Shown here: in pieces, positions 6,008-6,278 of the stretch
Numbering within the stretch: the stretch's first letter is position 1
Layout: each line of letters opens with the position of its first letter
NCBI GenBank assembly: GCA_016874945.1
Contig: VGSO01000179.1
Span: forward strand, 1 to 6,278
Length of the DNA: 6,278 nucleotides
Source of the DNA: Deltaproteobacteria bacterium
Lineage (GTDB): Bacteria > Desulfobacterota > Desulfobaccia > Desulfobaccales > 0-14-0-80-60-11
Reading direction: 5' to 3'
Notes under the pieces: model-generated
The model's database searches: none
What the model was told of the DNA's origin: nothing
Seen by the model: only the letters and a program-made list of their open reading frames with translations
Program-made: the position numbers and the translations under genes

Positions 6008-6133
6008 ACCACAAAGACCTAAAGACGCAAAACTACACCCAGAAAGCATTTATTGATGTTTGAAAGCATTGCTTTCTAACATCAATCTAAAGTTGTTCTT
6101 GGTGAAACTTGGTGTCCTTGGCGTCTTGGTGGT
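6008..6133. mobile_element. 126-bp MITE-like palindrome
   Basis: The two ends are imperfect inverted repeats. ACCACAAAGACCTAAAG onward from 6008 matches the reverse complement of the right end, ACCACCAAGACGCCAAG read from 6133. With one 1-base gap, 27 of 37 positions agree. The centre is a tight hairpin (6052-6086): ATTGATGTT pairs with AACATCAAT and GAAAGCA with TGCTTTC, with a single T-T mismatch and a one-base centre. Terminal repeats and core are concentric to within 2 bp, so the whole unit can fold into one long hairpin. It has no coding capacity. GATT occurs shortly outside both ends (6003-6006, 6136-6139) but not flush with them, so a target duplication is not established. Confidence 0.65.
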
Positions 6134-6141
6134 TAGATTTA

Positions 6142-6252
6142 ATACCAAGTCGCAATCAAAATGCTTTAAATGGGCGTGATTTATCACGCCCGCCTTTCGG
6201 GCGCAATAAATTGCGCCCCTACAAAAATACCCCTTTGAGTGCACCTTGGTAT
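6142..6252. mobile_element. 111-bp MITE-like element enclosing a REP doublet
   Basis: Terminal inverted repeats: ATACCAAGTCGCAATCAAAA (6142-6161) matches the reverse complement of 6233-6252 at 16 of 20 positions, with the outer 8 perfect. Inside sits a pair of hairpins listed separately at 6172-6222. The midpoint of the terminal repeats and the midpoint of that doublet (including its CTAC tail) are both 6197, so the structure is symmetrical. There is no open reading frame of note. No target-site duplication is evident. Confidence 0.6.
6172..6222 (-). repeat. REP-like hairpin doublet with alternative pairing
   Basis: Hairpin one, GGGCGTGATTTATCACGCCC (6172-6191), and hairpin two, GGGCGCAATAAATTGCGCCC (6199-6218), are both perfect palindromes. 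The second is followed by CTAC (6219-6222), giving a GTAGGGGCG head on the minus strand. The bases between them allow a competing stem, CGCCCG (6187-6192) with CGGGCG (6198-6203), around a 5-base loop. The side stems and the middle stem cannot be complete together. Confidence 0.7.
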
Positions 6253-6278
6253 AAGGCAGTCTTAAATGAATTTTTTAG

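Larger units (their letters stand above)
5978..6278. other. Gene-free tail with two palindromic elements
   Basis: No credible coding sequence follows trpD. The first 30 bases (5978-6007) carry nothing recognised. Two inverted-repeat elements follow with only 8 bp between them (6008-6133 and 6142-6252), leaving about 26 bases of AT-rich sequence to the window end. No G/C-rich hairpin followed by a T-run is present, so trpD has no obvious intrinsic terminator; a T6 run at 6271-6276 has no stem before it. Confidence 0.7.

Noticed and set aside
6052..6086. Rho-independent terminator for trpD
   Set aside because: The stem is AT-rich and no T-run follows, so it lacks the second half of an intrinsic terminator; it is better explained as the core of a larger palindrome.
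6050..6244. 64-codon minus-strand frame after trpD
   Set aside because: It runs through both palindromic elements and has no motif; chance frame in repeat DNA.

Overview
The window looks like a chromosomal piece of an anaerobic, GC-rich bacterium, most likely a member of Desulfobacterota (former Deltaproteobacteria). This is an inference from three things: a ferredoxin-dependent 2-oxoacid oxidoreductase, a TrpD of the type common in that group, and intergenic DNA packed with short tandem and palindromic repeats. No 16S rRNA or other taxonomic marker is present, so the assignment is tentative.

Layout: all six credible genes lie on the + strand. Positions 1-303 hold no gene but five kinds of small repeat, ending in a 7-bp-period array that stops 4 bp before the first start codon. 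korB (304-1140) and korC (1226-1798) encode the beta (thiamine diphosphate and Fe-S) and gamma subunits of a 2-oxoacid:ferredoxin oxidoreductase. An inverted array of 7-bp repeats lies between them and overlaps the end of korB. Then come three genes of visibly lower GC: a two-helix membrane protein (1802-2458), a 98-residue secreted protein (2516-2812), and a 696-residue exported pentapeptide-repeat-like protein with a membrane-embedded C-terminus (2825-4915). trpD (4919-5977), anthranilate phosphoribosyltransferase, follows only 3 bp later. The last 300 bases hold no gene; they contain two adjacent MITE-like elements with imperfect terminal inverted repeats.

How it fits together: spacings of 3, 57, 12 and 3 bp from korC to trpD suggest one transcript. 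The kor subunits and TrpD are ordinary central and biosynthetic metabolism. The three envelope proteins between them have no evident metabolic link and look like a separate module. The 98-residue protein resembles two pieces of the N-terminal region of the large pentapeptide-repeat protein, and it carries a perfect REP-type palindrome inside its reading frame. It is probably a truncated paralogue remodelled by deletion and repeat insertion.

The points most worth a second look are the membrane/pentapeptide module, the repeat inside a reading frame, the repeat that supplies the end of korB, and the palindromic elements after trpD. I found no CRISPR array, tRNA, rRNA, transposase, phage gene or convincing rho-independent terminator.
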